Made by a program: the position numbers and the translations under genes
Part shown: positions 16,977 through 25,751 of the stretch, one piece after another
Numbering within the stretch: the stretch's first letter is position 1
Layout of the letters: each line of letters begins with the position of its first letter
The notes under the pieces: model-generated
Database searches by the model: none
Seen by the model: the letters and a program-made list of their open reading frames with translations, nothing else
Told to the model about the DNA's origin: nothing
DNA from: Prosthecobacter sp. SYSU 5D2
GTDB lineage: Bacteria; Verrucomicrobiota; Verrucomicrobiia; Verrucomicrobiales; Verrucomicrobiaceae
DNA: 54,461 nucleotides
Assembly (NCBI RefSeq): GCF_039655865.1
Contig: NZ_JBBYXL010000017.1
Coordinates: forward strand, 1 to 54,461
Direction of reading: 5' to 3'

Positions 16977-18206
16977 TCACCTTGCCGCCGTCGCTGCTGT
17001 GCGCTTGCCCAGACAGAAGAGGCTTTGGCTGCCGCGAATGAAGATCTGTCCCTCGCTCATGGCGGGGGAGGAGAAGACTTTTTCATCGAGTTCACTTTCG
17101 GCCAGGACGTCGTAATTTTTACCGGGCTTGAGGCTGCGCATCGTGCCGAAGTCATTGATGAAAAACACTTTCCCCTCCGCGCTGACGAGGGAGGCATGGT
17201 GCTCTTTCATGCGCTCCTCCCAGGCGATCTCGCCTGTCTTGGCATCAAAACAATGGCCGATGCCGGAATCGCTGACGATGAGGAACCAACCGTTTTCACA
17301 GATGGGGCTGGGCACGTAAGCGACGCCTTTGTTGGTGCGCCACTCGATGTGGGTCTGGGTGACATCGCCAAATCCATCGGGCTGGATGGCCAGGATGTGA
17401 TGCTCTGGAAAACCGCCGCTGACCAGCAACAGGCCGGACTTTTCATCGAAGACAGGAGAGGCGACAAACTGCTCGGTGGGGCCGTCCATCATCCAGATGA
17501 GGCTGCCGGTGCGGGGATCATAACTGGTGATGCATTTGCTGCCGCTGAGGACCATCTGAGTGCGCCCGGCCATTTCACGAATGAGTGGCACACAGTAGCT
17601 GCGGGTCTGATTCGGCCGCTGGATGCGCCAGAGCTCGCGGCCATCGGCACGGGCGAAGGCGACGATGTAACCGGGGCCGTCGTGGTCGCAATTGACGATG
17701 ACTTTGTCCTCAAAAAGGATGGGGCTGGAACAGAAGCCGTGCTTGCTGGCGAAGGTGCCGGGGCGGACCTGCCAGACTTGTTTGCCGGAGAAATCATGGG
17801 CGCTGACGACGACCTCAGTCTGATCGAGAAAGGCGGTGAAAATGAGTTCGCCATCGGTGGCCGGGGTGCTGGAGGCGTGGCTGTTGAGGCGGTGCTTGCC
17901 TTCCAGGCCGGTGGTGAGGACAGGCTTCTGCCAGAGGAGTTTGCCGCTGGCGCGGTCCAGGCAGAGGATGACGCGCTGCTGCTCATCCGGCAAGGAGGCG
18001 ACGGTGATGACGCGGTCTCCCCAGACGATGGGGGAGGCATGGCCTTCGCCCGGCAGCTCAGTCTTCCAGGTGAGCGTTTTCTCCGTCAGTCCGATGGGGA
18101 AACCCCGGTCATGACTGGTGCCATCCAGGCGGGGACCGCGCCACTGCGGCCAGTTCTCAGCATGGAGGCTGGTGGCGAGGAGCAGGGGCAGGACGTAACG
18201 CATCAT
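16977..18206 (-). CDS. exported PQQ-like beta-propeller protein (BamB-like)
   Basis: A 409-residue exported protein starting at ATG 18206, where a signal peptide begins (MMRYVLPLLLATSLHAENW). It has the WPQWRGP start common in planctomycete and verrucomicrobial propellers. PQQ-repeat blades follow (LYLDRASGKLLWQK-like: CLDRASGKLLWQKP, GKQVWQV, DGRELWRI, RTGSLIWMM, KTGEIAWEE). There is no clear alcohol-dehydrogenase active site, so it is probably a structural or binding propeller rather than a PQQ enzyme. It could be related to BamB but lacks a lipobox. It converges with the nitroreductase gene. Confidence 0.85.
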   Translation of the reverse strand: MMRYVLPLLLATSLHAENWPQWRGPRLDGTSHDRGFPIGLTEKTLTWKTELPGEGHASPIVWGDRVITVASLPDEQQRVILCLDRASGKLLWQKPVLTTGLEGKHRLNSHASSTPATDGELIFTAFLDQTEVVVSAHDFSGKQVWQVRPGTFASKHGFCSSPILFEDKVIVNCDHDGPGYIVAFARADGRELWRIQRPNQTRSYCVPLIREMAGRTQMVLSGSKCITSYDPRTGSLIWMMDGPTEQFVASPVFDEKSGLLLVSGGFPEHHILAIQPDGFGDVTQTHIEWRTNKGVAYVPSPICENGWFLIVSDSGIGHCFDAKTGEIAWEERMKEHHASLVSAEGKVFFINDFGTMRSLKPGKNYDVLAESELDEKVFSSPAMSEGQIFIRGSQSLFCLGKRTAATAAR

Positions 18207-18280
18207 AGGAAAACAGTATCGGTTTGATGACGGGGATTCAATCAAAACCGCTGCAGATACAGACGGCCAAACTCACGCAT

Positions 18281-18314
18281 AAAAAAGCGGAGCTGCTTTG
18301 TGGGCAGCTCCGCT
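18281..18314 (-). terminator. rho-independent terminator of sod
   Basis: An 11-bp perfect stem (agcggagctgc 18286-18296 and gcagctccgct 18304-18314). On the minus strand it is followed by a TTTTTT run (18281-18285 plus the last stem pair). It lies 16 bases after the superoxide dismutase stop. Confidence 0.9.
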
Positions 18315-18330
18315 GAAGAATGAGGAGGTC

Positions 18331-18942
18331 TTACTTGGCCTTGGCAAAGAGATCTGCCACGGCGGTCCAGTTGACGACATTCCACCAGGCAGCGATGTAG
18401 TCAGGGCGCTTGTTCTGATATTTCAAATAATAAGCGTGCTCCCAGACATCGCAGCCCAGAATGGGGGTGCCGCTGCCGTCCATGAGGGGATTGTCCTGGT
18501 TGGGTGTGGAAGTGACGGCGACTTTGCCGTCCTTGACGACGAGCCAGGCCCAGCCGGAACCGAAGCGGGTGGCACCGGCTTTGGCAAAGGCTTCCTTGAA
18601 GGCATCGAAGCTGCCGAAGGCGGCGTCAATGGCTGCGGCCAGCTCACCGGTCGGCGCGCCACCGGCATTGGGGCCCATGATGTTCCAGAACAGGCTGTGG
18701 TTGAAATGACCGCCGCCGTTGTTGCGGACGGCTGCCTGGATATCGGCAGGCACAGAGCTGATGTTTTTGCAGAGATCTTCGATGGAAAGCGCCTCAAGGT
18801 CGGCCTTGCCGGCGATGGCGTTGTTCAAATTGGTCACATAGGCGTTGTGATGCTTACCGTGATGGATCTCCATCGTGGCGGCGTCAATGTGCGGTTCGAG
18901 CGCCGTCTTGTCGTAGGGGAGTGCGGGCAGTGTATGAGCCAT
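18331..18942 (-). CDS. sodA: superoxide dismutase, Mn/Fe family
   Basis: A 203-residue cytoplasmic enzyme that dismutates superoxide to H2O2 and O2. Metal ligands are His27 in MEIHHGKHH, the His of [11 protein letters not shown], and Asp and His of [18 protein letters not shown]. The second-sphere residues (Gly before HFNH and Gln of NQDNPLM) are those of the manganese-preferring type, but cambialistic forms cannot be excluded. Length is normal. It has its own terminator. It is transcribed away from the phosphate transporter genes, with a 334-base intergenic region between. Confidence 0.95.
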   Translation of the reverse strand: MAHTLPALPYDKTALEPHIDAATMEIHHGKHHNAYVTNLNNAIAGKADLEALSIEDLCKNISSVPADIQAAVRNNGGGHFNHSLFWNIMGPNAGGAPTGELAAAIDAAFGSFDAFKEAFAKAGATRFGSGWAWLVVKDGKVAVTSTPNQDNPLMDGSGTPILGCDVWEHAYYLKYQNKRPDYIAAWWNVVNWTAVADLFAKAK

Positions 18943-19133
18943 AATGTTTGGTTTGGGTTAGAAAGGTAGGTAAAGGGCGTTACGCACGAGAGCAAGAAGA
19001 AGGTGCCAGACATCCAGCTGAAAACAGAATGAACCTGCCATCAGAGATGAGGCTTTGCTCCGGCGCGATTTTTTTTGCCGGGCAGGAGAGATTCGTGCCT
19101 GACGCGGGTTTTGCGTGTCTGTGATTGCACCGA

Positions 19134-19163
19134 ATACGATTAAGAATCCAACTTATACGATTA
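19134..19163. promoter_or_regulatory. 9-bp direct repeat at 21-bp spacing upstream of pstC
   Basis: atacgatta occurs at 19134-19142 and 19155-19163, exactly 21 bp (two helical turns) apart. This is the spacing expected for two protein dimers on one face of DNA. It lies about 115 bases before pstC in the 334-base gap (18943-19276) between sod and pstC, which holds no gene. Confidence 0.4.
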
Positions 19164-19173
19164 TTTTAACAGT

Positions 19174-19210
19174 GTGACAATTCCGTCACCTTTGCGACGT
19201 TTTTGTCATT
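19174..19210 (+). promoter_or_regulatory. Pho-box-like direct repeats upstream of pstC
   Basis: The words gtgaca (19174), gtcacc (19185), gacgtt (19196) and gtcatt (19205) follow at steps of 11, 11 and 9 bases. PhoB/PhoP boxes are direct repeats of a GTCA-type word at 11-bp steps, usually just before pst genes. The match is loose, and no phoB gene is in the window, so this is a candidate only. Confidence 0.35.
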
Positions 19211-19276
19211 TGCAAAGCAGCGTGTCCCCGGCTTTCTAGCGGTTCGGGTCTGGTGAGATCCGATTCTCCTCCCGAC

Positions 19277-21658
19277 ATGTCACCCAGTCCCTCAGACGCT
19301 CATTCCCAGCCGACCAGCAGCGCCACGGGGCCATCACGTCCAGTTCCTGAGCGGTTCATCGTTTCCAAGGGCACGTTGCGCTGGGATCGCTTCATGAATT
19401 CGGCCATCGTCTTTGGTGGCATCGGCATCATCGTGGCAGTGTTTGGCATCTTTGCTTTCATTGCCCTGGAAATCGCGCCGCTGTTCAAAGGGGCGCATAT
19501 TGAGGAGAAAAGCCAGGTGCTGCTGGCCGCGCCCGAGGGCGCGGTGGTGGGGCTGGATGAATGGTCCGAACTGCCGTTTTACTTCGATGGCGGAGCCGGG
19601 GTGGTGTTTCAGCCTGTGAAGGGGGGCGCAGCCCAGCGCCTGCCCACGGGCCTGCCGGAGGGCACCGAGATCACAGCCAAGCGGCATGATCCCCTGAAGG
19701 GGCGCGTGGTCATCGGCACGGCGGACGGGCAGGTGGGATTTGTGGGCGTGACGTATCTGTCTGAATATCAGGCGGAAGGTCCGGCCCTGGTGAAACCGTC
19801 TGTGAAAGCTGAGCCGCTGCTGGCAATGAAAGAGGGCGTAACCGCCCCGGTGCTGGACATGGACTATGCGGACGCGGGCGACAAAAAGCTGTTTGCGGCG
19901 ATCCAGGAAGTGGACGGCCAGCGGACTTTGACAACACTTAGCCTGAGGCAGAAAAAGAGCCTGATGGGCAAAGGCAAAACGGAGGTGGATGGCCGCGATG
20001 ACCTGACGGCATTGATGGAAGGTGCCAGGCCGCAGCGGGTGCTGGTGGCAGGCACGGCAGACAGCCTGCTGGCACTGACGGACGCGGGTGAGGTGATGTA
20101 TTTCTTCCGTCTGAGCAGCGGCTGGGAGCTGCGGCAGCGGTTCAAGCCCTTCGATGGCGGGCAGGTGACAGGGGTGGACTACCTCTTCGGCCAGGTGAGT
20201 GTGGTCTGTTACAATGAGAAGGGGCAGGTGCGCATCTACAGCCTGTTTGTGCCGGAAGGCGGAACCATGCGGCTGTTCGGCCTGACCAAGGAATTTCAGC
20301 CCATTGACGGACCCATCACTTTCTATCGGGCCAGCCAGCGGAACAAATCCTTCCTGGTGGGCAATAAAAAGGAATGCGCTCTCTGTTATGCCACGACAGC
20401 CAGTGTGCGCCGCCATGTGGACCTGCCGTTTGAGGCCGTTTCCGTGGCGATGGATGCCAAGGCGGAGCACATGGGATTCCTGGACACCCAGGGCAAGATG
20501 CATCTCTATGAGATTAGCGATCCGCACCCGGAAGCAGGCTGGCGGGCCTTCTTTGGCGAGGTGTGGTATGAAGGATTCGCAAAGCCCAAGTATGAGTGGC
20601 AGAGCACCAGCGGCACAGATGACTTTGAGCCGAAGCTGTCACTGATTCCTCTGATCGCCGGGTCGCTGAAGGGGACGTTTTATGCGATGCTTTTCGCTGT
20701 GCCCATCGCCCTGCTGGCGGCGATTTATACTTCGCAGTTTCTGGCACCGGGCATGAAGCGGATTGTAAAGCCCTCCATGGAGATCATGGCCTCCCTGCCC
20801 TCCGTGGTGCTGGGTTTCCTGGCGGCGCTGTGGCTGGCGCCCTTGATCGAAAACCGGATACCCTCCATCCTGCTGGCCATCGTTTCCATCCCGGTTTCCG
20901 CCAGCCTGCTGGGCCTTCTCTGGGGGCAGATGCCCATCGCCCGCCGCAACCGTCTGCCAAAGGGGACCGAATACATGCTCATCGCCCCCGTGATGCTTGT
21001 CTTTGCCTGGGCGGGCTGGCATCTGGGGCCTGCGCTGGAGGAGGCGGTGTTCGTCGCCACCATGCCGGACGGCTCCCAGATCGCGGACTTCCGCCTGTGG
21101 TGGCCGCGCTTCACGGGCATGTCCTATGACCAGCGCAACTGCATGGTGGTCGGTTTCATGATGGGCTTTGCGGTGATCCCGGTCATCTTCACCATCGCGG
21201 AGGATGCGCTTTCAAACGTGCCACCATCGCTCACTTCGGCCTCAGAAGCGCTCGGGGCCTCCCGCTGGCAGGTGGTCAGGACGGTGGTTCTGCCGATCGC
21301 CTCCGCTGGCATTCTTTCAGCCATCATGATCGGCCTGGGGCGTGCGGTGGGGGAAACGATGGTGGTCGTGATGGCCACGGGAAACACGCCGCTGTTTGAT
21401 GAATCTGGAAATTTCATTCTGGGCGACTTTGGCATCGGCAATGGTCAGTTTCCGCTGGCTAGTCACTGGAACCCCTTCAACGGCATGCGCACACTTTCGG
21501 CCAACATTGCGGTGGAACTGCCGGAGGCCGCCCAGGGCTCCACGCATTACCGCACGCTTTTCCTCGGTGCCCTGGTACTGTTTGCGATGACCTTTGTCCT
21601 GAACACCGCCGCCGAGGTGATGCGCCAGAAACTGCGCGAGAAATTTAAAATCGTCTGA
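19277..21658 (+). CDS. pstC: phosphate ABC transporter permease PstC with large extra domain
   Basis: A 793-residue permease (from ATG 19277; a GTG at 19253 would add 8 residues). The usual PstC has about 320. One membrane helix lies near residues 45-68, followed by a soluble stretch of about 380 residues with beta-propeller-like strands (VVIGTADGQVGFVG, VAGTADSLLALTDAGEVMYF) that must face the periplasm. From about 455 on there is a normal ABC transmembrane domain, with the coupling loop SEALGASRWQVVRTVVLPIA near 655-675. With PstA and PstB it should import phosphate across the inner membrane. It overlaps pstA by one base (TGATG). Long PstC forms are known in proteobacteria, but I cannot say whether this insert is the same. 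Confidence 0.88.
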   Translation: MSPSPSDAHSQPTSSATGPSRPVPERFIVSKGTLRWDRFMNSAIVFGGIGIIVAVFGIFAFIALEIAPLFKGAHIEEKSQVLLAAPEGAVVGLDEWSELPFYFDGGAGVVFQPVKGGAAQRLPTGLPEGTEITAKRHDPLKGRVVIGTADGQVGFVGVTYLSEYQAEGPALVKPSVKAEPLLAMKEGVTAPVLDMDYADAGDKKLFAAIQEVDGQRTLTTLSLRQKKSLMGKGKTEVDGRDDLTALMEGARPQRVLVAGTADSLLALTDAGEVMYFFRLSSGWELRQRFKPFDGGQVTGVDYLFGQVSVVCYNEKGQVRIYSLFVPEGGTMRLFGLTKEFQPIDGPITFYRASQRNKSFLVGNKKECALCYATTASVRRHVDLPFEAVSVAMDAKAEHMGFLDTQGKMHLYEISDPHPEAGWRAFFGEVWYEGFAKPKYEWQSTSGTDDFEPKLSLIPLIAGSLKGTFYAMLFAVPIALLAAIYTSQFLAPGMKRIVKPSMEIMASLPSVVLGFLAALWLAPLIENRIPSILLAIVSIPVSASLLGLLWGQMPIARRNRLPKGTEYMLIAPVMLVFAWAGWHLGPALEEAVFVATMPDGSQIADFRLWWPRFTGMSYDQRNCMVVGFMMGFAVIPVIFTIAEDALSNVPPSLTSASEALGASRWQVVRTVVLPIASAGILSAIMIGLGRAVGETMVVVMATGNTPLFDESGNFILGDFGIGNGQFPLASHWNPFNGMRTLSANIAVELPEAAQGSTHYRTLFLGALVLFAMTFVLNTAAEVMRQKLREKFKIV

Positions 21659-23478
21659 TGCCTGACGCGACTCCCCAATCCCCGGCCCGCACGAAAGGCG
21701 AGGTCAAAGTATGGCTCACCGCTGCCGGTCTGGCCGTGGGCCTGCTCATGATTAGCGGCCTGCTGCTGCTCATCGCGGCCAACGGCCTGTCGGTCTTCTG
21801 GCCGGACCGGGTGGCGGTCTATACCCTCAAAGAAGGCGACCAGGAAAAACAGATCGCCGGCAGGCTGGTGAAGACGCAGCAGCGCCGGAAGGCGGACGGC
21901 AGCTTTGCCACCGAGCACCAGCTTTTCACCGGCAACAAGGATGCGTATAACCTGGGCTTCCGTTACATCAATGACCTGGACATTGTGGCCCGGACGGAGA
22001 CCAAGGGCGTTTATGTGGCGGAGCGCATGGAATATGGCGACTCCATCTTCACCCCGGTGCGGCTGGAGCTGGCGGATGGCCGGAAGATCAATGGAGAAGA
22101 CGCCGCTTTCGCCGAAGAATTCAAACGCCTGGTCAAGGCTGGCAATGACCGCCGGGCGGAGATCCTGAAGATCGAGAAGCACCAGATTGGCGACATCAAT
22201 GCACGTATGAAGCGGCTGGAGATCCGCTCCCGCACGGAGGATGTGAAGGCGGAGATCGCGGAGGAGCAGGCGCTTTATCAAACCCTGGCCGACCAGGCGC
22301 AAAAGCTGCGTACGGAGCAAACGGCGGACAAGCTCATCTACAAGCTGGCCTCAGGCGAAGAGCGGACTCAGAACCTCGGCGACATCCTGCATTTTTATCA
22401 GCCGAATGACATCGGCCTGATCGGTCAGACGGGCGTCTTTCTGCATGGCATCTGGGAGTTCCTGACGGCGGAACCGCGCGAGGCGAACATGGAGGGCGGC
22501 ATCTTCCCGGCCATCTTCGGCACGTTTGTGATGACGCTGCTGATGGCCGTCATGGTGACGCCGTTCGGCATCATCGCGGCAATTTATCTGCGGGAATATG
22601 CGCGGCAGGGGCTGATGGTTCAGATCGTCCGCATCTGCGTGAACAATCTTGCCGGGGTGCCCTCGATTGTGTTCGGTGTATTTGGCCTGGGCTTCTTTGT
22701 TTATGGCGTCGGCGGGTTCATTGATGGCGGGGTGCAGTATCCCATGGCCCCCGCCTGGTGGTTTGCCTCCGGCTTTGGGTCCATCGGCTGCATCGGCATC
22801 GCAGTCTATCTTTCCACCCACAACCGGACGGCCATCCCCACCCAGCAGAAGCGGCAGAAATTCCTTCACCGGGTGGAAGGGCTGCTGTGGATCACGAGTG
22901 TGTTTTTGCTGATCGTCACCGTCGCCCGCTGCCCGTATTTCCATGGCTTTTTCAGCGACAGCCTGCCCACGCCGACCTTTGGCACCGGAGGCATCCTCTG
23001 GGCATCGCTGACACTGGCGCTGATGACGCTGCCGGTGGTCATCGTGGCGACGGAAGAGGCCCTGGTGGCCGTGCCGCGCGGCGTGCGCGAGGCCGCGCTG
23101 GCCTGCGGTGCCTCCAAGTGGCAGACCATCCAGCGCATCGTCCTGCCCAGTGCCCTGCCGGGTGTCATGACAGGCGTCATTCTGGCCATGGCGCGTGGTG
23201 CGGGTGAGGTGGCACCGCTGATGATTACCGGGGTGGTGAAACTGGCCCCTTCCCTGCCGCTGGACACCTCCTGGCCCTTCATCCATGCGGAGCGCAAATT
23301 CATGCATCTGGGCTTTCACATCTATGACCTGGGCTTCCAGTCCCCGGACTCCGAAGGGGCCAAGCCGATGGTCTTTGCCACCACGCTGCTTTTGATCCTC
23401 CTCGTCGTCGCCCTGAACCTCGCGGCGATCAATATCCGCGCACGGTTGCGGAAGAAGTATCAGGCGAGTGCTTTTTGA
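21658..23478 (+). CDS. pstA: phosphate ABC transporter permease PstA with coiled-coil insert
   Basis: A 606-residue permease, about twice normal PstA length. An N-terminal helix (about 16-42) is followed by roughly 230 extra residues. Part of these (about 150-225) is a highly charged coiled coil with KIEKHQIGDINARMKRLEI. The permease core begins near 285 (GTFVMTLLMAVMVTPFGIIA), has the coupling loop REAALACGASKWQTIQRIVL near 478-497, and the PstA-typical ending. There is an extra predicted helix pair with a HNRTAIPTQQKRQKFLHRVE loop. The gene is coupled to pstC and 51 bases before pstB. No pstS or phoU gene is in the cluster. Confidence 0.9.
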   Translation: MPDATPQSPARTKGEVKVWLTAAGLAVGLLMISGLLLLIAANGLSVFWPDRVAVYTLKEGDQEKQIAGRLVKTQQRRKADGSFATEHQLFTGNKDAYNLGFRYINDLDIVARTETKGVYVAERMEYGDSIFTPVRLELADGRKINGEDAAFAEEFKRLVKAGNDRRAEILKIEKHQIGDINARMKRLEIRSRTEDVKAEIAEEQALYQTLADQAQKLRTEQTADKLIYKLASGEERTQNLGDILHFYQPNDIGLIGQTGVFLHGIWEFLTAEPREANMEGGIFPAIFGTFVMTLLMAVMVTPFGIIAAIYLREYARQGLMVQIVRICVNNLAGVPSIVFGVFGLGFFVYGVGGFIDGGVQYPMAPAWWFASGFGSIGCIGIAVYLSTHNRTAIPTQQKRQKFLHRVEGLLWITSVFLLIVTVARCPYFHGFFSDSLPTPTFGTGGILWASLTLALMTLPVVIVATEEALVAVPRGVREAALACGASKWQTIQRIVLPSALPGVMTGVILAMARGAGEVAPLMITGVVKLAPSLPLDTSWPFIHAERKFMHLGFHIYDLGFQSPDSEGAKPMVFATTLLLILLVVALNLAAINIRARLRKKYQASAF

Positions 23479-23529
23479 TTCGGCACGCTTGTTTATCAGA
23501 CTCCTTGGTTCTCAGTTCTCTTATCCCCA

Positions 23530-24303
23530 ATGTCCCATCCTTCCCCCAGCCCGGCTTTCATCAAGGTGGACCAGTTTTCCTTCTGGTATGGGCCGAAGCA
23601 GGTGCTGCATGACATCACCCTGGACATCCCGGAGAATGAGATCACGGCCTTCATCGGCCCCTCCGGCTGCGGCAAGACGACGCTGCTTAGGAACATCAAC
23701 CGGATGAACGATCTGGTGGACGGCATCCAGCACAAAGGGGACATCTACATTGACGGCCAGAGCCTGTATGACCCGGATGTGGAGGTCATCTCCCTGCGCA
23801 AGCGCGTGGGCATGGTCTTCCAGAAGTACAATCCCTTCCCCAAAAGCATCTACGAAAACGTCATCTTCTCCCTGCGCGTGGCAGGCCGGAATGGCAAAAG
23901 CGAGCTGGACGAAGTGGTGGAAAAAAGCCTGCGCGGTGCGGCCCTGTGGGATGAGGTAAAGGACAAGCTACATGAGAGCGCCTTTGGCCTTTCCGGCGGT
24001 CAGCAGCAGCGCCTGTGCATCGCCCGGGCGATTGCCAACCGGCCGCAGATCCTGCTGATGGATGAGCCCTGCGCCGCGCTGGACCCGGTGGCCACCTTGA
24101 AGATCGAGGAACTGATGCATGGCCTGAAGCAGGAGTTCACCATCGTCATCGTCACGCACAACATGGAGCAGGCGAAACGCTGTGCAGACCGGACGGCGTT
24201 TTTCTATCTGGGCAAGCTGATCGAATTCCGGCCCACGCTGGATCTTTTCAGCACACCAAAGGATCCGCAGACAGAGGCGTACGTGCGCGGGAAGTTTAGT
24301 TGA
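23530..24303 (+). CDS. pstB: phosphate ABC transporter ATP-binding protein
   Basis: A 257-residue ATPase that powers phosphate import. It has Walker [10 protein letters not shown] (43-51), the Q-loop in [18 protein letters not shown] (typical of PstB), the signature LSGGQQQR, Walker [14 protein letters not shown] and the switch His of [12 protein letters not shown]. The C-terminal [11 protein letters not shown] is also family-typical. It ends the pst operon; a GTG-started transferase gene begins 25 bases on and may be co-transcribed. Confidence 0.96.
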   Translation: MSHPSPSPAFIKVDQFSFWYGPKQVLHDITLDIPENEITAFIGPSGCGKTTLLRNINRMNDLVDGIQHKGDIYIDGQSLYDPDVEVISLRKRVGMVFQKYNPFPKSIYENVIFSLRVAGRNGKSELDEVVEKSLRGAALWDEVKDKLHESAFGLSGGQQQRLCIARAIANRPQILLMDEPCAALDPVATLKIEELMHGLKQEFTIVIVTHNMEQAKRCADRTAFFYLGKLIEFRPTLDLFSTPKDPQTEAYVRGKFS

Positions 24304-24328
24304 GGGGGTGGGATGATAGGAAGCGAAA

Positions 24329-25030
24329 GTGTGGACACAGCACGGTCCTTGGCGAATTTACCAGGTGTCCGAAATCCTCGACCAATCCTTCCAATGCACA
24401 TCCGTTCCGCCGGAGATGATGGACCGTTTGTGGAACTCGGGCTGGCGGCATTTCGGGATCACCTTTTTCCGGTATAACTTCACCTTGGATAAGGATGGAA
24501 TACGTACCATCACACCGCTTCGCCTGGATTTGGAAAAGTTCACTCCGAGCAAAAGCCAGCGGCGGGTACTGAGGAAAAATGAAGATGTGCGCTGTGAGTT
24601 TGTCCCGGCCTCTTTGTCCGATGAGGCCCGGCAGATGTTTCAGCGGCACAAGCGGCGGTTCCATGACATGGTGCCGGAAGACCTGGATACCTTTTTATCC
24701 GAATCGCCCGCCACACTCCCCTGCCCCTGCCGGGAATGCCGGGTGTATCTGGGGGAGGAACTCATCGCCATCAGCTACCTGGATGTGGGTGAAAACGCGA
24801 CCTCGGCAGTCTATGGACTCTTCGAGCCGGAGCACTCCGCGCGCAGCCTGGGCACCTATACGATGCTAAAAGAAATCGAATACAGCCAGGCGCTGGGCTG
24901 CCGTTTTTATTACCCAGGATACGCCACTCATGAGCCCAGCCAATACGACTACAAAAAGCAGCTTCATGGCCTGGAAAAGCTGGACTGGGAAAGGGGCGAA
25001 TGGGTGCCCCAAGCAAGGCTCAAAGGCTGA
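24329..25030 (+). CDS. aminoacyl-tRNA-protein transferase, Ate1/Bpt type
   Basis: A 233-residue enzyme of the arginyl/leucyl-transferase fold. In bacteria (Bpt) it adds Leu from Leu-tRNA to N-terminal Asp/Glu of proteins, marking them for ClpAP. Family features are the central YRxNFTLD-like core (GITFFRYNF), [33 protein letters not shown] and the C-terminal [10 protein letters not shown] with YKKQL. The usual N-terminal Cys-cluster region is largely absent or divergent; CPCRECR lies at about residues 130-136. The start is GTG 24329, preceded by AGGAAG at 7 bases; a stop at 24317 rules out a longer form. Confidence 0.8.
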   Translation: MWTQHGPWRIYQVSEILDQSFQCTSVPPEMMDRLWNSGWRHFGITFFRYNFTLDKDGIRTITPLRLDLEKFTPSKSQRRVLRKNEDVRCEFVPASLSDEARQMFQRHKRRFHDMVPEDLDTFLSESPATLPCPCRECRVYLGEELIAISYLDVGENATSAVYGLFEPEHSARSLGTYTMLKEIEYSQALGCRFYYPGYATHEPSQYDYKKQLHGLEKLDWERGEWVPQARLKG

Positions 25031-25150
25031 TTTATAAAGGCTTCATGCAATTGATTCGCAACCACATCTTAGGGGTAAAGCCATCCAATCCTTGCATTAC
25101 AGCCGTTATCCCTTTGAATCAATACAACCACCCGCAACCCGATACGACTT

Positions 25151-25678
25151 ATGACACTGAATCCTACCCTGACGAAGCTGCTGAATGAGCAGATCAACAA
25201 TGAAATGTCCTCCAGCTATGTTTACCTGGCCATGGCCGCCTGGTTCGAGCAGACACCCTACATGGGCTTTGCGAGCTGGATGTTTAACCAGAGCCGCGAA
25301 GAGACCATGCACGCGCTGAAATTCTACCAATACGTGGTGGACCGTGATGCCGTCGTGGTGCTGGAGCCCATCGCCAAACCGAAGGCCGTTTTTGAATCCC
25401 CGATTGACGTGTTTGAGCACAGCCTGAAGCAGGAGCAACTGGTCACCCAGCAGATCAATGACCTGTATGATGTGGCCGAGCAGGTGAAAGATCACTCCTC
25501 CAAGAACCTGCTCCTCTGGTTCCTCAATGAGCAGATCGAGGAGGAAAAAACGGTGCGTGACATGCTGGACCGCCTGAAGCTGGCCGGCACAGATCCTGCC
25601 AGCCTTCTCGTCCTGGACCGTGAGGCCGCCCAGCGGCAGTCGCCAACAGGTGGCGGCGGCGGTCATGGCAAGCACTAA
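25151..25678 (+). CDS. ftnA: bacterial non-heme ferritin
   Basis: A 175-residue iron-storage protein forming a 24-mer shell in the cytoplasm. Ferroxidase residues are visible: Glu18 in NEQINNEMSSS, Tyr25, Glu51 and His54 in REETMHALKFY, and the Glu and Gln of the third and fourth helices (LKQEQLVTQQ, NEQIEEEKTV). A Gly/His-rich tail (GGGGGHGKH) extends past the usual end and could bind metal. The 120-base upstream gap should hold its promoter. A strong terminator follows. Confidence 0.93.
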   Translation: MTLNPTLTKLLNEQINNEMSSSYVYLAMAAWFEQTPYMGFASWMFNQSREETMHALKFYQYVVDRDAVVVLEPIAKPKAVFESPIDVFEHSLKQEQLVTQQINDLYDVAEQVKDHSSKNLLLWFLNEQIEEEKTVRDMLDRLKLAGTDPASLLVLDREAAQRQSPTGGGGGHGKH

Positions 25679-25702
25679 TCTTATTTTATCCCTTGTTAGA
25701 CT

Positions 25703-25736
25703 GACCGGCCCGGAATCTCCAGGCCGGTCTTTTTTT
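25703..25736 (+). terminator. rho-independent terminator of ferritin
   Basis: gaccggcc (25703-25710) pairs with ggccggtc (25722-25729), loop 11 bases, followed by seven T at 25730-25736. It lies 24 bases after the ferritin stop. The next gene is on the other strand. Confidence 0.92.
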
Positions 25737-25751
25737 GACCCAGCGCCTAAC

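Noticed and set aside
17025..18227. 400-codon plus-strand frame over the beta-propeller gene
   Set aside because: Antisense shadow; its translation is Gly/Asp/Ala-rich without fold features, while the minus strand encodes a clear propeller.
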